Source: Victivallaceae bacterium
Lineage (GTDB): Bacteria; Verrucomicrobiota; Lentisphaeria; Victivallales; Victivallaceae
Direction of reading: 5' to 3'
Assembly (NCBI GenBank): GCA_028717165.1
Contig: JAQUOK010000038.1
Span: forward strand, 1-12,470
Length of the DNA: 12,470 nucleotides
Shown: one piece after another, positions 1 through 7,868 of the stretch
Layout: every line of letters begins with the position of its first letter
Position numbering within the stretch: position 1 is the first letter of the stretch
Program-made: the position numbers and the translations under genes
The notes under the pieces: model-generated
What the model saw: only the letters and a program-made list of their open reading frames with translations
What the model was told of the DNA's origin: nothing
The model's database searches: none

Positions 1-2
1 TT

Positions 3-101
3 CGCTACGAGAAAACGGCCTGCGCATACAACGGGTTGCTTTATTTGGCCGCTACGATAATCACCATGAATAAGATAATGTCAATCTATCCAAAATTATA
101 G
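3..101 (+). CDS. IS5-type transposase, C-terminal fragment (5' end outside window)
   Basis: The frame starting at base 3 is open from the window edge to a TAG at 99-101 and reads RYEKTACAYNGLLYLAATI followed by a short polar tail. The pattern R-Y-[DE]-K-x-A-x-x-Y-x-x-x-L-x-L-A-A is the familiar C-terminal end of IS5-family DDE transposases, where it follows the catalytic Glu. Only 32 residues are visible, so the copy may be complete or broken beyond the edge. It lies 93 bases upstream of a second, different transposase, so two mobile elements adjoin here. No terminal inverted repeat could be assigned. The family call rests on one short motif recognised from memory. Confidence 0.7.
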   Translation, partial: RYEKTACAYNGLLYLAATIITMNKIMSIYPKL

Positions 102-194
102 AATTATTAGTTGATAAGCTCTTAATTAAATTTGAGCTGTAAAATATAGATAGAGAGTTCATATTAACTTCAAACTATCAAATAAGAGGTAATA

Positions 195-1313
195 ATGAAC
201 AATCTATCCGATATGTACTTTAATATGCAATGCCGTCTTTTTCCATTATTGGAAGAAGAAATCGGCGAAATAACAGAAAAGCTGCAGGAATTTCTGCAGA
301 TTATAGAGTTAGTCAAGCCGTCAAGGTTTATTGACGGGGCTTTAAGTTGGTGTGGACTTGGCAGGCGTATGAAAAGCCGGGAAAGTATATTCCGGGCATT
401 TGTGCTGAAATCAGTTTATAATTTGCCGACAACCAAAGTGTTGATTGAAAATTTAATAGGGAACTCGACTTGGAGGCAGCTTTGCGGTTGGGAATACTCC
501 TCACAAGTACCTTCGGAAGCAACCTTTTCCCGTGCTTTCGAGGAGCTTTCCAGGGTAAATTTACTTGGCAGGATTCATGGGACCGTAATCACGGAAAATT
601 ACAAAGAAAAAATTGTCGGTCATGCAAGCACAGATTCCACCGCAGTAGCTGGGCGTGAAAAGGCATGTCGGAAGAATACTCCGAAGAAGGATCGCAAGCC
701 CAAAAAACGCGGCCGTAAAAGCAAAGCTGAACTTGCGGCACTGAAAGAACAGGAGTTTGCCGAAGTAAGAACTCGGCGACTTGAACTCCAACCGAGCCGC
801 AACTTGGCGGAAAATCTTGCTGATTTGCCGCGAGGGTGTGATTGGGGCGGCAAGCAGAACAGCAAAGGTAAAACGGAGTATTGGTGCGGATATAAACTGC
901 ATTTGTCTCTGGCTGATGGCGGAGTCCCGCTGGCGGGTATTTTGACCTCGGCATCTCCACACGACAGCCAGGTCGCTATTCCGTTGATGCAGATGACCTC
1001 GGAACGGGCAACGGTACTTTATGATTTAGGGGATTCAGCTTACGACGCACCGGAGATCAAAGAGGTTTCAAAAGCATTAGGTCGAGTTCCAATAATTGAT
1101 CCGAATAAACGGCGTGGAGATGCTGTTGAGCTTGATCCGGCGGAAAAACTCCGTTATCGCGAGCGAAGTACGGTTGAACGCGGCAATTCGGAATTAAAAG
1201 ATAATTATGGCGCGCGACATGTCAGAGTCAAAGGGCATGATAAGGTATATACGCACCTTATGTTCGGCGTGATTGCCATAACCGTAAAACAGTTATTTAA
1301 TATGTTGAATTAA
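195..1313 (+). CDS. DDE transposase of an IS4/IS5-like insertion sequence
   Basis: This 372-residue protein would cut and rejoin the ends of its insertion sequence. The start has a good ribosome-binding site (AGAGGT, five bases before ATG). The N-terminal part (about 40-125) resembles the DUF772-type domain that precedes the catalytic core in many IS4/IS5-group transposases. A plausible DDE triad is visible: D147 in HASTDSTAV, D280 in LGDSAYD and E328 in RSTVERGNSELKDNYG; the last follows the usual R-x(3)-E-R pattern. A Lys/Arg-rich stretch at about 154-177, probably DNA-contacting, is inserted after the first Asp. The length is normal and there is no frameshift, so the enzyme could be active. 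I compared the flanks 102-194 and 1314-1400 by eye and found no convincing terminal inverted repeats, so the element boundaries are not defined. The exact IS family is uncertain. Confidence 0.85.
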   Translation: MNNLSDMYFNMQCRLFPLLEEEIGEITEKLQEFLQIIELVKPSRFIDGALSWCGLGRRMKSRESIFRAFVLKSVYNLPTTKVLIENLIGNSTWRQLCGWEYSSQVPSEATFSRAFEELSRVNLLGRIHGTVITENYKEKIVGHASTDSTAVAGREKACRKNTPKKDRKPKKRGRKSKAELAALKEQEFAEVRTRRLELQPSRNLAENLADLPRGCDWGGKQNSKGKTEYWCGYKLHLSLADGGVPLAGILTSASPHDSQVAIPLMQMTSERATVLYDLGDSAYDAPEIKEVSKALGRVPIIDPNKRRGDAVELDPAEKLRYRERSTVERGNSELKDNYGARHVRVKGHDKVYTHLMFGVIAITVKQLFNMLN

Positions 1314-1378
1314 AAGCAGTTAAGTTGTTTTTAAAAAGTAAAAACAAGTAGAGCTCGAAATATCGAGACAGGAGGTCA

Positions 1379-1456
1379 ATGCGCAAAAATCAGAATTTTG
1401 GCGGAATTTTTAAGAAAACGCCGCATCGGACGTGTCAAAATGGTTTTGGCGCGTGA
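1379..1456 (+). other. Possible 25-codon small ORF or gene remnant after the transposase
   Basis: An ATG at 1379 is preceded by AGGAGGT (1370-1376), a near-ideal Shine-Dalgarno sequence with rather short spacing, and opens 25 codons (MRKNQNFGGIFKKTPHRT...) to a TGA at 1454-1456. The peptide is basic and has no recognisable domain. It may be a real small protein, the 5' remnant of a gene disrupted by the neighbouring insertion sequence, or chance. The rest of the 199-base gap holds a weak CTCGA/TCGAG hairpin (1354-1367) and the hairpin described separately at 1480-1502. Confidence 0.25.
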
Positions 1457-1473
1457 AAAATGAAATTTTAACA

Positions 1474-1515
1474 AAAGGAAGCCAATAGTTTTGAAATTGG
1501 CTCAATTAATATATG
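1474..1515 (+). promoter_or_regulatory. Shine-Dalgarno separated from its start codon by a hairpin
   Basis: AAAAGGA ends at 1479. AGCCAAT (1480-1486) pairs perfectly with ATTGGCT (1496-1502) around a 9-base loop, and ATG follows at 1513. Linearly the ribosome-binding sequence is 33 bases before the ATG, far too distant. If the 23-base hairpin forms, the effective gap is about 10 bases. No other Shine-Dalgarno is present near this start. Seen directly: the pairing and distances. Inferred: that the fold matters for translation. Confidence 0.4.
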
Positions 1516-4218
1516 AAAGCGAAAAACCAGCCCAGACAACACCCGCCGGAACCGCCGCCGTTTGACCAATGGGAATTTGTTGAAGACCTGAAATCTCCGG
1601 TCAGGAATTTTTTTAATTGGCGCCGGAATACTCCCCATGCCGATGAAGCGGACTTTAGCGGCGGAATAGGAATGCAGATCGTTTTTCCCGACCCCGAAAA
1701 TCTGCTTGAAACATGCTATAACGATTTTAAAAGATTTCTGCATGACGCCGGGATCAAGGACAACGGAAATTATAAGATCAAATTCATCAAAGAAAAGATT
1801 GGAACATTTGAATCTTACCGGATAAAAATCCGCCGTGATTCCTGTTTTGTCGCGGCCGGCGATACGGAAGGATTAAGGAGGGGAATATTTTATCTTGAGG
1901 ATCTGCTGCTGAGTTCGGACGGGCCTTTTTTAAAGTTCGGAACCATTACCCGGACGCCATGGATAGAAAACCGGATATCCCGATGCTTTTTTGGTCCCAT
2001 AAAGCGTCCTCCTTTCAATCGGGATGAACTTATGGACGACGTCGATTACTATCCGGATGAATACCTTAACCGGCTGGCTCATGAAGGCGTTAACGGGCTC
2101 TGGCTCACCGTTAAATTCAAAGAACTGAGCAGGACTTCAATAATTCCTTCTGATCCGAATGCGGAACAAAGACTGGAAAAGTTGAGAAAAACGGTGAAAA
2201 AATGTCGCCGGTACGGGATCGACACTTATATCTTCTGTATAGAACCCGCCGCTTTTGCGCCTGATGATCCCGTGTTACAGCTTCATCCTGAACTGAAAGG
2301 GGTAGATGATGATAATCAAATAGGATTTTGTCCGGTTTCAGGCATTGCCCGGAAATACCTTTATGAAGCGGTAAATTCTATATTTTCATCGGTTCCCAAC
2401 CTGGCGGGAATGATAAATATCAGTTTAGGGGAAAGATTTACAACCTGTCTGAGTGCGGGGAATAAATTTTCTGAATGTCCGCGTTGCGCCACCAAAAATC
2501 CCGGGGAACTCTTCAGTATGACTTTAACGCCCATGGAACAGGGAATGCATGCGGCAAATCCCCGGGCAAAACTTATAAGCTGGCTGTATATCCCGGGAAA
2601 TTATACCGGAAAGTTATATCCCTGGATAAATGAATTAACCGAACATGTTCCGGAAAAGGTTATTCTTCAATATAACTTTGAATCGGAAGGATATAAAAAA
2701 CAGCTTGACAAAAAACGTTATGCCGGCGATTATTGGCTGTCATACGTAGGTCCCAGCGGGGTTTTCAAAAAAATTGCGGAAAATGCGCGTGAAAACCACA
2801 CGCAAATGTCGGCAAAGCTGCAGGTAGGCTGTTCCCATGAGGTAGCAACCGTTCCATTTATTCCGGTTCCTTCCCTGTTATACAAAAAGTATAAGGAAAT
2901 GCGCAAACTCGGGATAAGTACCGTGATGCAGTGCTGGTATTTCGGAAATTATCCCGGCCTGATGAACAAAGCGGCAGGTGAATTGGCATTTGATCCTTTT
3001 CCGCCGAAAGAAGACGATTTTCTTTACTCATTGGCCCGGCCTTATTGGGGAGAATACTCCGGAAAAGTTGTCCGGGCCTGGAAGCTTTTTGCGGCGGCGT
3101 ATGGAAATTATCCGGTGAATGTGCTGTTTCAATATTATGGGCCGATGCATGATGGTATTGTCTGGCCATTGCATCTTTTCCCTGCCAATAAAGTTCTTTC
3201 ACCCACTTGGAAACTGGACTACCCTCCATCAGGAGACAGGATAGGGGAATGCATTCATGACAGCCACACGATTGAGGAAGTGCGTGTGCTTTGCGGCAGG
3301 ATGGCTGAAAAGTGGAAAAGAGGGGTAAAAATTCTCAAGGGCATACAAGAAAAATTAAAACATTCTCCTGAAAGAATTAAAGATATCAACTTATCGGAAG
3401 CATTGGGAATACAGTTTGCCGGCGGCTATAATATCATTAAATTCTACAGTTTGAGGAAAAAGCTGGCAGAAGAAAAAACACTTACGCGATTGGCAGTTTT
3501 AGATGAAATGAAAGCTATTGTCGTAAAAGAAATTGATTTGGGAAAAAGGCTGCTTGATCTTTGTCTCAGGGACTCACGCCTGGGATTCCATTCTGAAGCG
3601 GAAGGTTATAAATATTTCCCGGAAAAGCTAAAATGGCGCATCCTGCTTTTAAAAAGGCTTCTGACAAAAGATTTTCCGGCTGCTGAAAAAATAATACAAG
3701 ACGGCACTCCATTTCCCGCCCTCCCGCCGGGGAAATGCTCACCCCCCAAATATATCTGCAACAGCGGAAAAACAGCAAAATGCGGGGGCTTTGAATGGAG
3801 TGCGGATTATGGCGGAAAATCATTAATTTTCAATGTTAAATGCATTGAAGAGCGGTCCGGCTTTTATGATGAGGATTTCATTCATATTTATATTGAGCCG
3901 GAACCAATGTGGCCTGTCATTAATTTCCATGTAGGAAAAAAAGGTTTTATCCGGGGCTTTCTCGGGAAATGGAAAAAATGTAAATTCAAACTTACTGAAA
4001 CAAATAATAATGGATGGAGTTTCAGAATAGAAATACCTCTGGATATTATAACAAGCAAGTTGCAAAATCAGTTTGGAATAAATTTAGTAAGAGAAGTTAA
4101 GAGAAATAAAAAAGTAAAGCGCTGGAGCTGGATTAACTTGAATCCACTGAAACCCAGAGCAACTTATTCGGACTATAACCCGCAAGACTTAGGTATAATA
4201 AGACTAAACCCCAATTAA
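1513..4218 (+). CDS. Large GH20/GH67-like glycoside hydrolase-type protein with CBM9-like C-terminus
   Basis: This 901-residue protein has the architecture of uncharacterised glycan-active proteins. Residues about 50-135 look like the small alpha/beta domain that precedes the barrel in GH20 and GH67 enzymes; G-D-T-E-G-L-R-R-G at 116-124 is its typical helix start. A TIM-barrel-like region follows, with DDVDYYPDEYLNRLAHEGVNGLWL at 175-198 as an early strand and helix. E307 in SLGERFTTC is a possible acid/base or nucleophile. It is followed by Cys312, Cys322 and Cys325 (C-x9-C-P-R-C), which may bind metal. Residues 757-895 resemble a CBM9/DOMON-like beta-sandwich. There is no signal peptide, and in-frame stops at 1486, 1492 and 1507 exclude an upstream extension, so this copy looks cytoplasmic unless its 5' end was lost. 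The N-terminus is Pro-rich. The stop is two bases before the next gene. Substrate unknown. Confidence 0.65.
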   Translation: MKAKNQPRQHPPEPPPFDQWEFVEDLKSPVRNFFNWRRNTPHADEADFSGGIGMQIVFPDPENLLETCYNDFKRFLHDAGIKDNGNYKIKFIKEKIGTFESYRIKIRRDSCFVAAGDTEGLRRGIFYLEDLLLSSDGPFLKFGTITRTPWIENRISRCFFGPIKRPPFNRDELMDDVDYYPDEYLNRLAHEGVNGLWLTVKFKELSRTSIIPSDPNAEQRLEKLRKTVKKCRRYGIDTYIFCIEPAAFAPDDPVLQLHPELKGVDDDNQIGFCPVSGIARKYLYEAVNSIFSSVPNLAGMINISLGERFTTCLSAGNKFSECPRCATKNPGELFSMTLTPMEQGMHAANPRAKLISWLYIPGNYTGKLYPWINELTEHVPEKVILQYNFESEGYKKQLDKKRYAGDYWLSYVGPSGVFKKIAENARENHTQMSAKLQVGCSHEVATVPFIPVPSLLYKKYKEMRKLGISTVMQCWYFGNYPGLMNKAAGELAFDPFPPKEDDFLYSLARPYWGEYSGKVVRAWKLFAAAYGNYPVNVLFQYYGPMHDGIVWPLHLFPANKVLSPTWKLDYPPSGDRIGECIHDSHTIEEVRVLCGRMAEKWKRGVKILKGIQEKLKHSPERIKDINLSEALGIQFAGGYNIIKFYSLRKKLAEEKTLTRLAVLDEMKAIVVKEIDLGKRLLDLCLRDSRLGFHSEAEGYKYFPEKLKWRILLLKRLLTKDFPAAEKIIQDGTPFPALPPGKCSPPKYICNSGKTAKCGGFEWSADYGGKSLIFNVKCIEERSGFYDEDFIHIYIEPEPMWPVINFHVGKKGFIRGFLGKWKKCKFKLTETNNNGWSFRIEIPLDIITSKLQNQFGINLVREVKRNKKVKRWSWINLNPLKPRATYSDYNPQDLGIIRLNPN

Positions 4219-4220
4219 AA

Positions 4221-4982
4221 ATGAAAAGAATATTTCCCATCATTTTGCTTATAAGCTTTTTATCATATCCGCTTTTTGCCGGTTACATTGAAGAAGTAAA
4301 CGGCAAGACCATAATCCATGTAAAAGTGTGCAGGTTACCCGATCCGACTCGGACGGACGCGTTCAACCGGGCGGGATGCGCGGCGGTAAAGGCGTTTGTC
4401 GAAAAATTCCCGGAAATATTCGCGAAAAAATACCGCGCCGAATATAAGGCGAATCCTGAAAAATACGGCAATTACAACTGGGATAGCGTGGAAATCCAGC
4501 TTGAACGGTTTTCCGGAATATATGTTGAAGGGATTGAGACGGATCTTCTGGCCGTAGCCGGCGATATGGCGCCGGATATTCTTTACCTCTGCTTCCGCAA
4601 ATCGGACAATTACATCCGCAACGGTTTTCTTTATCCGCTCGATAAATATTTCCGGGAAATGTCAAAAAAACAGATTGACTTTCGCATCCATAAAAAACTC
4701 TGGCCGGTCATTAAGCGCAAAGGCCCCGGAGGGAAAGAGCACATTTGGGCGATGCCGTATGGCGGACCGAACGGTCACGTGTTGCTTTACCGCAAAGACC
4801 TTTTCGATGAAAACGGGCTTAAGTATCCCGATAAAAACTGGACTTGGAATGACATGCTTGCTGCATGCAAAAAAATAACTGATCCGGCAAAAGGCATTTA
4901 CGGATTGCGCTTGTTTCTGGGGAAACACGAATCATATTCCTGGATAAGCTATCTTTGGTCGGCTGGAGATGTTACATGCTAA
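4221..4982 (+). pseudogene. ABC sugar-transporter solute-binding protein, N-terminal half only
   Basis: The protein starts with a clear signal peptide (residues 1-20: MKR, hydrophobic core, PLFA) and then the first lobe of a family-1-type extracellular solute-binding protein. It shows the usual sequence of features: a helix beginning near AAVKAFVEKFPEI, DLLAVAGDMAPDILYL, FLYPLDKYF, IWAMPYGGPNGHVLLYRKDLFDENGLKYP and W-T-W-N-D-M. Such proteins are commonly over 400 residues. This one ends at residue 253, in WISYLWSAGDVTC, where family members continue as WSAGG(D/E) into the second lobe. The missing half should make it unable to bind ligand, and no permease gene follows. It begins two bases after the preceding gene with no obvious ribosome-binding site, suggesting translational coupling. 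A sample at 4321-4380 is 37/60 G+C, against 22/60 at 7621-7680 in the GH38-like gene, in line with different origins. Confidence 0.8.
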
Positions 4983-4984
4983 TG
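4965..4984 (+). promoter_or_regulatory. Ribosome-binding site that fixes the isomerase start; TAATG junction
   Basis: GGAG at 4965-4968 is seven bases before ATG 4976, ideal spacing. The alternative ATG at 4982 overlaps the preceding stop (TAA 4980-4982) and has 13-base spacing. The upstream ATG 4955 has no ribosome-binding site and would add seven residues (MVGWRCY) read through the tail of the truncated gene. ATG 4976 is therefore chosen. Confidence 0.6.
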
Positions 4985-5515
4985 CACGAAAAAATAGCAG
5001 ATTTTCGGGAAAAAGCGGTTAAAATGCTTAATAACTCCGGTATTGTGTTGACGGAAATTGAAAAGAACCGTATAGAAATATGTGACTATAATCTTGGGAT
5101 GCCAAATGAAATTGGAACTCAGATTTTAACCTATGTCAATACCAGCCGTTGTTGTGCCAAGGAACTAATACTGTTTCCCCACCAAATTTGCCCGGAACAT
5201 ATCCATCCGGCAATTGGCGCTTATCCCGGCAAAGAGGAAACTTTTCGTTGCCGCTGGGGAGAGGTATACTTGTATGTCCCAGGAACTCCGGTGCAGAAAC
5301 CATTGGCAAAAGTTCCTGAAAATTCCAAAAAATATTTTACTGTCTGGCATGAAATATTCTTGCATCCGGGAGAACAATATACTTTGCGTGAACAAACTCT
5401 GCACTGGTTCCAGGCAGGTACTGGAGGTGCGGTAATTTCCGAATTTTCAACGCAGTCTTTTGACAATGAAGACATTTTCACTGACCCCTCAATAAAAAGG
5501 ATCGGCAGTTTCTGA
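4976..5515 (+). CDS. D-lyxose ketol-isomerase-like cupin
   Basis: This 179-residue single-domain cupin closely fits the small D-lyxose isomerase family (YdaE type, about 170 residues; PF07385-like). These metal enzymes interconvert D-lyxose and D-xylulose, and often D-mannose and D-fructose. The metal ligands are visible as H75 and H77 in CPEHIHP, E88 in PGKEET and H143 in LHWF. The surrounding motifs (GEVYLYVPG, HPGEQYTL, EFST) are also typical of the family. It has no signal peptide and should be cytoplasmic. Its stop codon overlaps the start of the GH38-like gene (TGATG), so the two are very probably co-translated. That pairing suggests use of mannose- or lyxose-type sugars released by the next enzyme. 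Its 5' side directly abuts a truncated transporter gene, so its original promoter may have been lost and it may depend on read-through from upstream. Confidence 0.85.
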   Translation: MLMHEKIADFREKAVKMLNNSGIVLTEIEKNRIEICDYNLGMPNEIGTQILTYVNTSRCCAKELILFPHQICPEHIHPAIGAYPGKEETFRCRWGEVYLYVPGTPVQKPLAKVPENSKKYFTVWHEIFLHPGEQYTLREQTLHWFQAGTGGAVISEFSTQSFDNEDIFTDPSIKRIGSF

Positions 5516-7842
5516 TGAATAAGCAATTACCGGTAGTATACATCCTGTCCTATGACCATGTGGGTATTATTTTATGGGGGAAACAAAAACTGCAAAAAAT
5601 TCTCCGGCAGGAAGTGCGGCGTTTAAAAAAATATCCTCATTTCAAAGTTGGCTGGGACCATGAGGCATATGTTTACGATTACCTTGCGGCAAAAGCACCG
5701 GAGTTTTTGCTGGAATTGAAAAAAGCATTGTCTGAATTTCCCGGACGTCTGGGAGTCGGCACCTGTACTTATGGTCAACCACTTTCCCAATTTATAAATG
5801 AAGAATCCAATATCCGCCAGTTAGGAATGGCTCTCAGTACGGTACGGAAACGCTTGAATTATAAAGTCCAGTTTTATATCATGAGCGAACATGCCATGCA
5901 TTCTCAGATGCCGCAATTACTAAAAGGGTTCGGCTTTAAAGGAGCGATTCTCCGTACTCACTTTATGATGTATGGATTTAATCCGGCAATTGATGAACCG
6001 GTAGTAAACTGGCAGGGTATAGACGGTAGCTGCATTCCGGCGGTTCCGACCTATAACGGGCAGTGGATTGCATGTGAAAAATCTCACGAACTGCCAATGG
6101 GAGCGGTTACCTTGGATAATAAGATACTCACCGATTATCCAAAATATCAGGATAGTCTTGACGCATTCCGGGAAAAATTCGGAGCTAAGATACAGCCTCT
6201 GGTAGCTTCCCGGGCCGATGATCCACGTCAGTGTGAAGAGATTATACAAGTCCATACGGAAAGCACCGGTTACCAGTGGGAGTTGGCGGATTCTGTTTTT
6301 GAACTGTTACCGCCTCCGCGGACGGTGTTTTCACCCGGGCCAAATGATTTTAAGGCAAGAATGCCTTGGGGCTTCTGTGGTAATACGATCTGGAATAAGT
6401 CCCGTTATGCGGAAATAAGAGTCTTGACGGCTGAAAGACTGGCAGCTTTGGTTCCCGGTGCGGAGTATGATGAATTCTTGGAAAAAGCATGGAAAAATTT
6501 GCTGGCTGGGCAGCATCACGACATCCAAATTGTCGGACTGGAAAAAAAGGCAGAACAATTCCTGAAAGTTTCTTTAGTCTGTTCACAAAAGATTATTGAT
6601 TCGATCATGGAAAAAATTATTTCTACAGTAGCGGTAGAAACCGAAAGATATAAGGATTTTCAACGGAAAATTTCCGGGACTTTTATTTTTAACCCGCTAT
6701 CCTGGGAACGGCGGGATTGGATAAACTTAAAGGGTGGCCAGGGGTTTATTGCAACTGTCCCGGGACTTGATTTGGGATTTTCCGCTGAAAAATCTCAAGC
6801 CAGGGTACTCCCCACGAAACCATTGGGATACCGAATACAAACTGATTATTTTTCAATCCAATTCCATAAAAACGGCGGGATAAAAGAACTTAGAATGAAC
6901 CGGCAACGGGAACCGGTTCTGAAAAGTGGACGCAAAATTCATGGTCGGCTGAGAGGAATGATTGACGGGAAAAATCAAGTGTCGCGCGGCAAGTTAACTT
7001 TTACAGAGGAAGGCAACCGAATAACCGTCACTGAAAAAGGTTTTATCGGAACTCTTCCTTATGTGATAAAATGGTTTATTTACAAAATATTACCGCGCTT
7101 CGACTTGGTTTGCGAAATTAACGTTGAACAGGAAAAAATCGGTCGGTTGAGCAATGACTGTTATGATCCACTTTCTGCATTTGAACATGAGCACAAGTTG
7201 CGCCTGCAATTTTATCCTGATTTCAAAGGGGAAGTTACCGGCATAAGGGATATGCCGTTTATGATAGCAGAAACTTACGACAAGTATATTGAGGGAAATT
7301 ACTGGACAGCGTTATCAGACAACCGTATTGGACTGGCGGTGTTCAATAAGGGGCTTATGAGCAGTGTGCGGGAAAAAGGGAATGCATTATCTATTCCTAT
7401 GGCGTTTTCCATGAATTATATATGGGACTGCTGGCCCGGCGTGAAAAAGCACTTTATGCATGGGCGTTACCGGTACGAACTAGCCATCATGCCGTTCAGT
7501 GATAATTGGCGGGATGCCGATCTTCACAGACGAGCGTTGGAATATAATTTCCCTTGTTTAGTGGTTTCAAGTAAAGCATGGGGCTTGCCAGACCTGAATA
7601 TGTTCAACAAATTGAGAATTACTGCTGAAAATGCTGTACTTACTGCTCTTTATAAGAAAAATGGTGAAATTTTCGCGCGTTTTTTTGCGTATCAGAGTAA
7701 AGCAGCTTATGCAGTTTTATATTGGGACAATAAGCCAATCTATTTGAAAGAGGTTAATTTAAAAGGAGAATATGTCTGTGATATCGGTTATAAACTGATT
7801 TTTACTCTTAACCAAATAAAAACAGTACAATTAATGAGGTAA
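5515..7842 (+). CDS. GH38 alpha-mannosidase-like protein with substituted active-site residues
   Basis: The 775-residue protein has the GH38 layout: an N-terminal beta/alpha catalytic domain (about 1-270), a helical bundle (about 280-365) containing LLAGQHHD (Q333-D336, the family's Q-[FH]-H-D motif with a zinc-ligand His), and a C-terminal beta-sandwich. QPLSQFINEESNIRQL (88-103) matches the GH38 P-x(5)-G-E-S-x-x-R-Q element. Two other key sites differ. Where canonical enzymes have H-x-D-x-G-W, this one reads SYDHVG (12-17). Where the nucleophile motif I-D-P-F-G-H-S is expected, it reads MSEHAMHS (123-130), placing E125 at the Asp position, followed by the expected Q-M-P-Q-L-L-K-G-F-G-F. It may be a divergent active subgroup, perhaps with other metal or substrate use, or an inactive relative. 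No signal peptide is visible. It is coupled to the isomerase by a one-base overlap. Confidence 0.75.
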   Translation: MNKQLPVVYILSYDHVGIILWGKQKLQKILRQEVRRLKKYPHFKVGWDHEAYVYDYLAAKAPEFLLELKKALSEFPGRLGVGTCTYGQPLSQFINEESNIRQLGMALSTVRKRLNYKVQFYIMSEHAMHSQMPQLLKGFGFKGAILRTHFMMYGFNPAIDEPVVNWQGIDGSCIPAVPTYNGQWIACEKSHELPMGAVTLDNKILTDYPKYQDSLDAFREKFGAKIQPLVASRADDPRQCEEIIQVHTESTGYQWELADSVFELLPPPRTVFSPGPNDFKARMPWGFCGNTIWNKSRYAEIRVLTAERLAALVPGAEYDEFLEKAWKNLLAGQHHDIQIVGLEKKAEQFLKVSLVCSQKIIDSIMEKIISTVAVETERYKDFQRKISGTFIFNPLSWERRDWINLKGGQGFIATVPGLDLGFSAEKSQARVLPTKPLGYRIQTDYFSIQFHKNGGIKELRMNRQREPVLKSGRKIHGRLRGMIDGKNQVSRGKLTFTEEGNRITVTEKGFIGTLPYVIKWFIYKILPRFDLVCEINVEQEKIGRLSNDCYDPLSAFEHEHKLRLQFYPDFKGEVTGIRDMPFMIAETYDKYIEGNYWTALSDNRIGLAVFNKGLMSSVREKGNALSIPMAFSMNYIWDCWPGVKKHFMHGRYRYELAIMPFSDNWRDADLHRRALEYNFPCLVVSSKAWGLPDLNMFNKLRITAENAVLTALYKKNGEIFARFFAYQSKAAYAVLYWDNKPIYLKEVNLKGEYVCDIGYKLIFTLNQIKTVQLMR

Positions 7843-7868
7843 CAGCCAAAACCTAAAGGAATTTATCG

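Noticed and set aside
102..194. AGCTC/GAGCT inverted repeat (117-138) as an insertion-sequence end or transposase promoter
   Set aside because: Only five pairs, no matching sequence after base 1313 beyond a weak GAGCT match, and no -35/-10 pair with acceptable spacing.
561..962. Minus-strand open frames of 81-133 codons inside the transposase gene
   Set aside because: They overlap a well-supported DDE transposase, have no ribosome-binding site that I can see and no family motifs.
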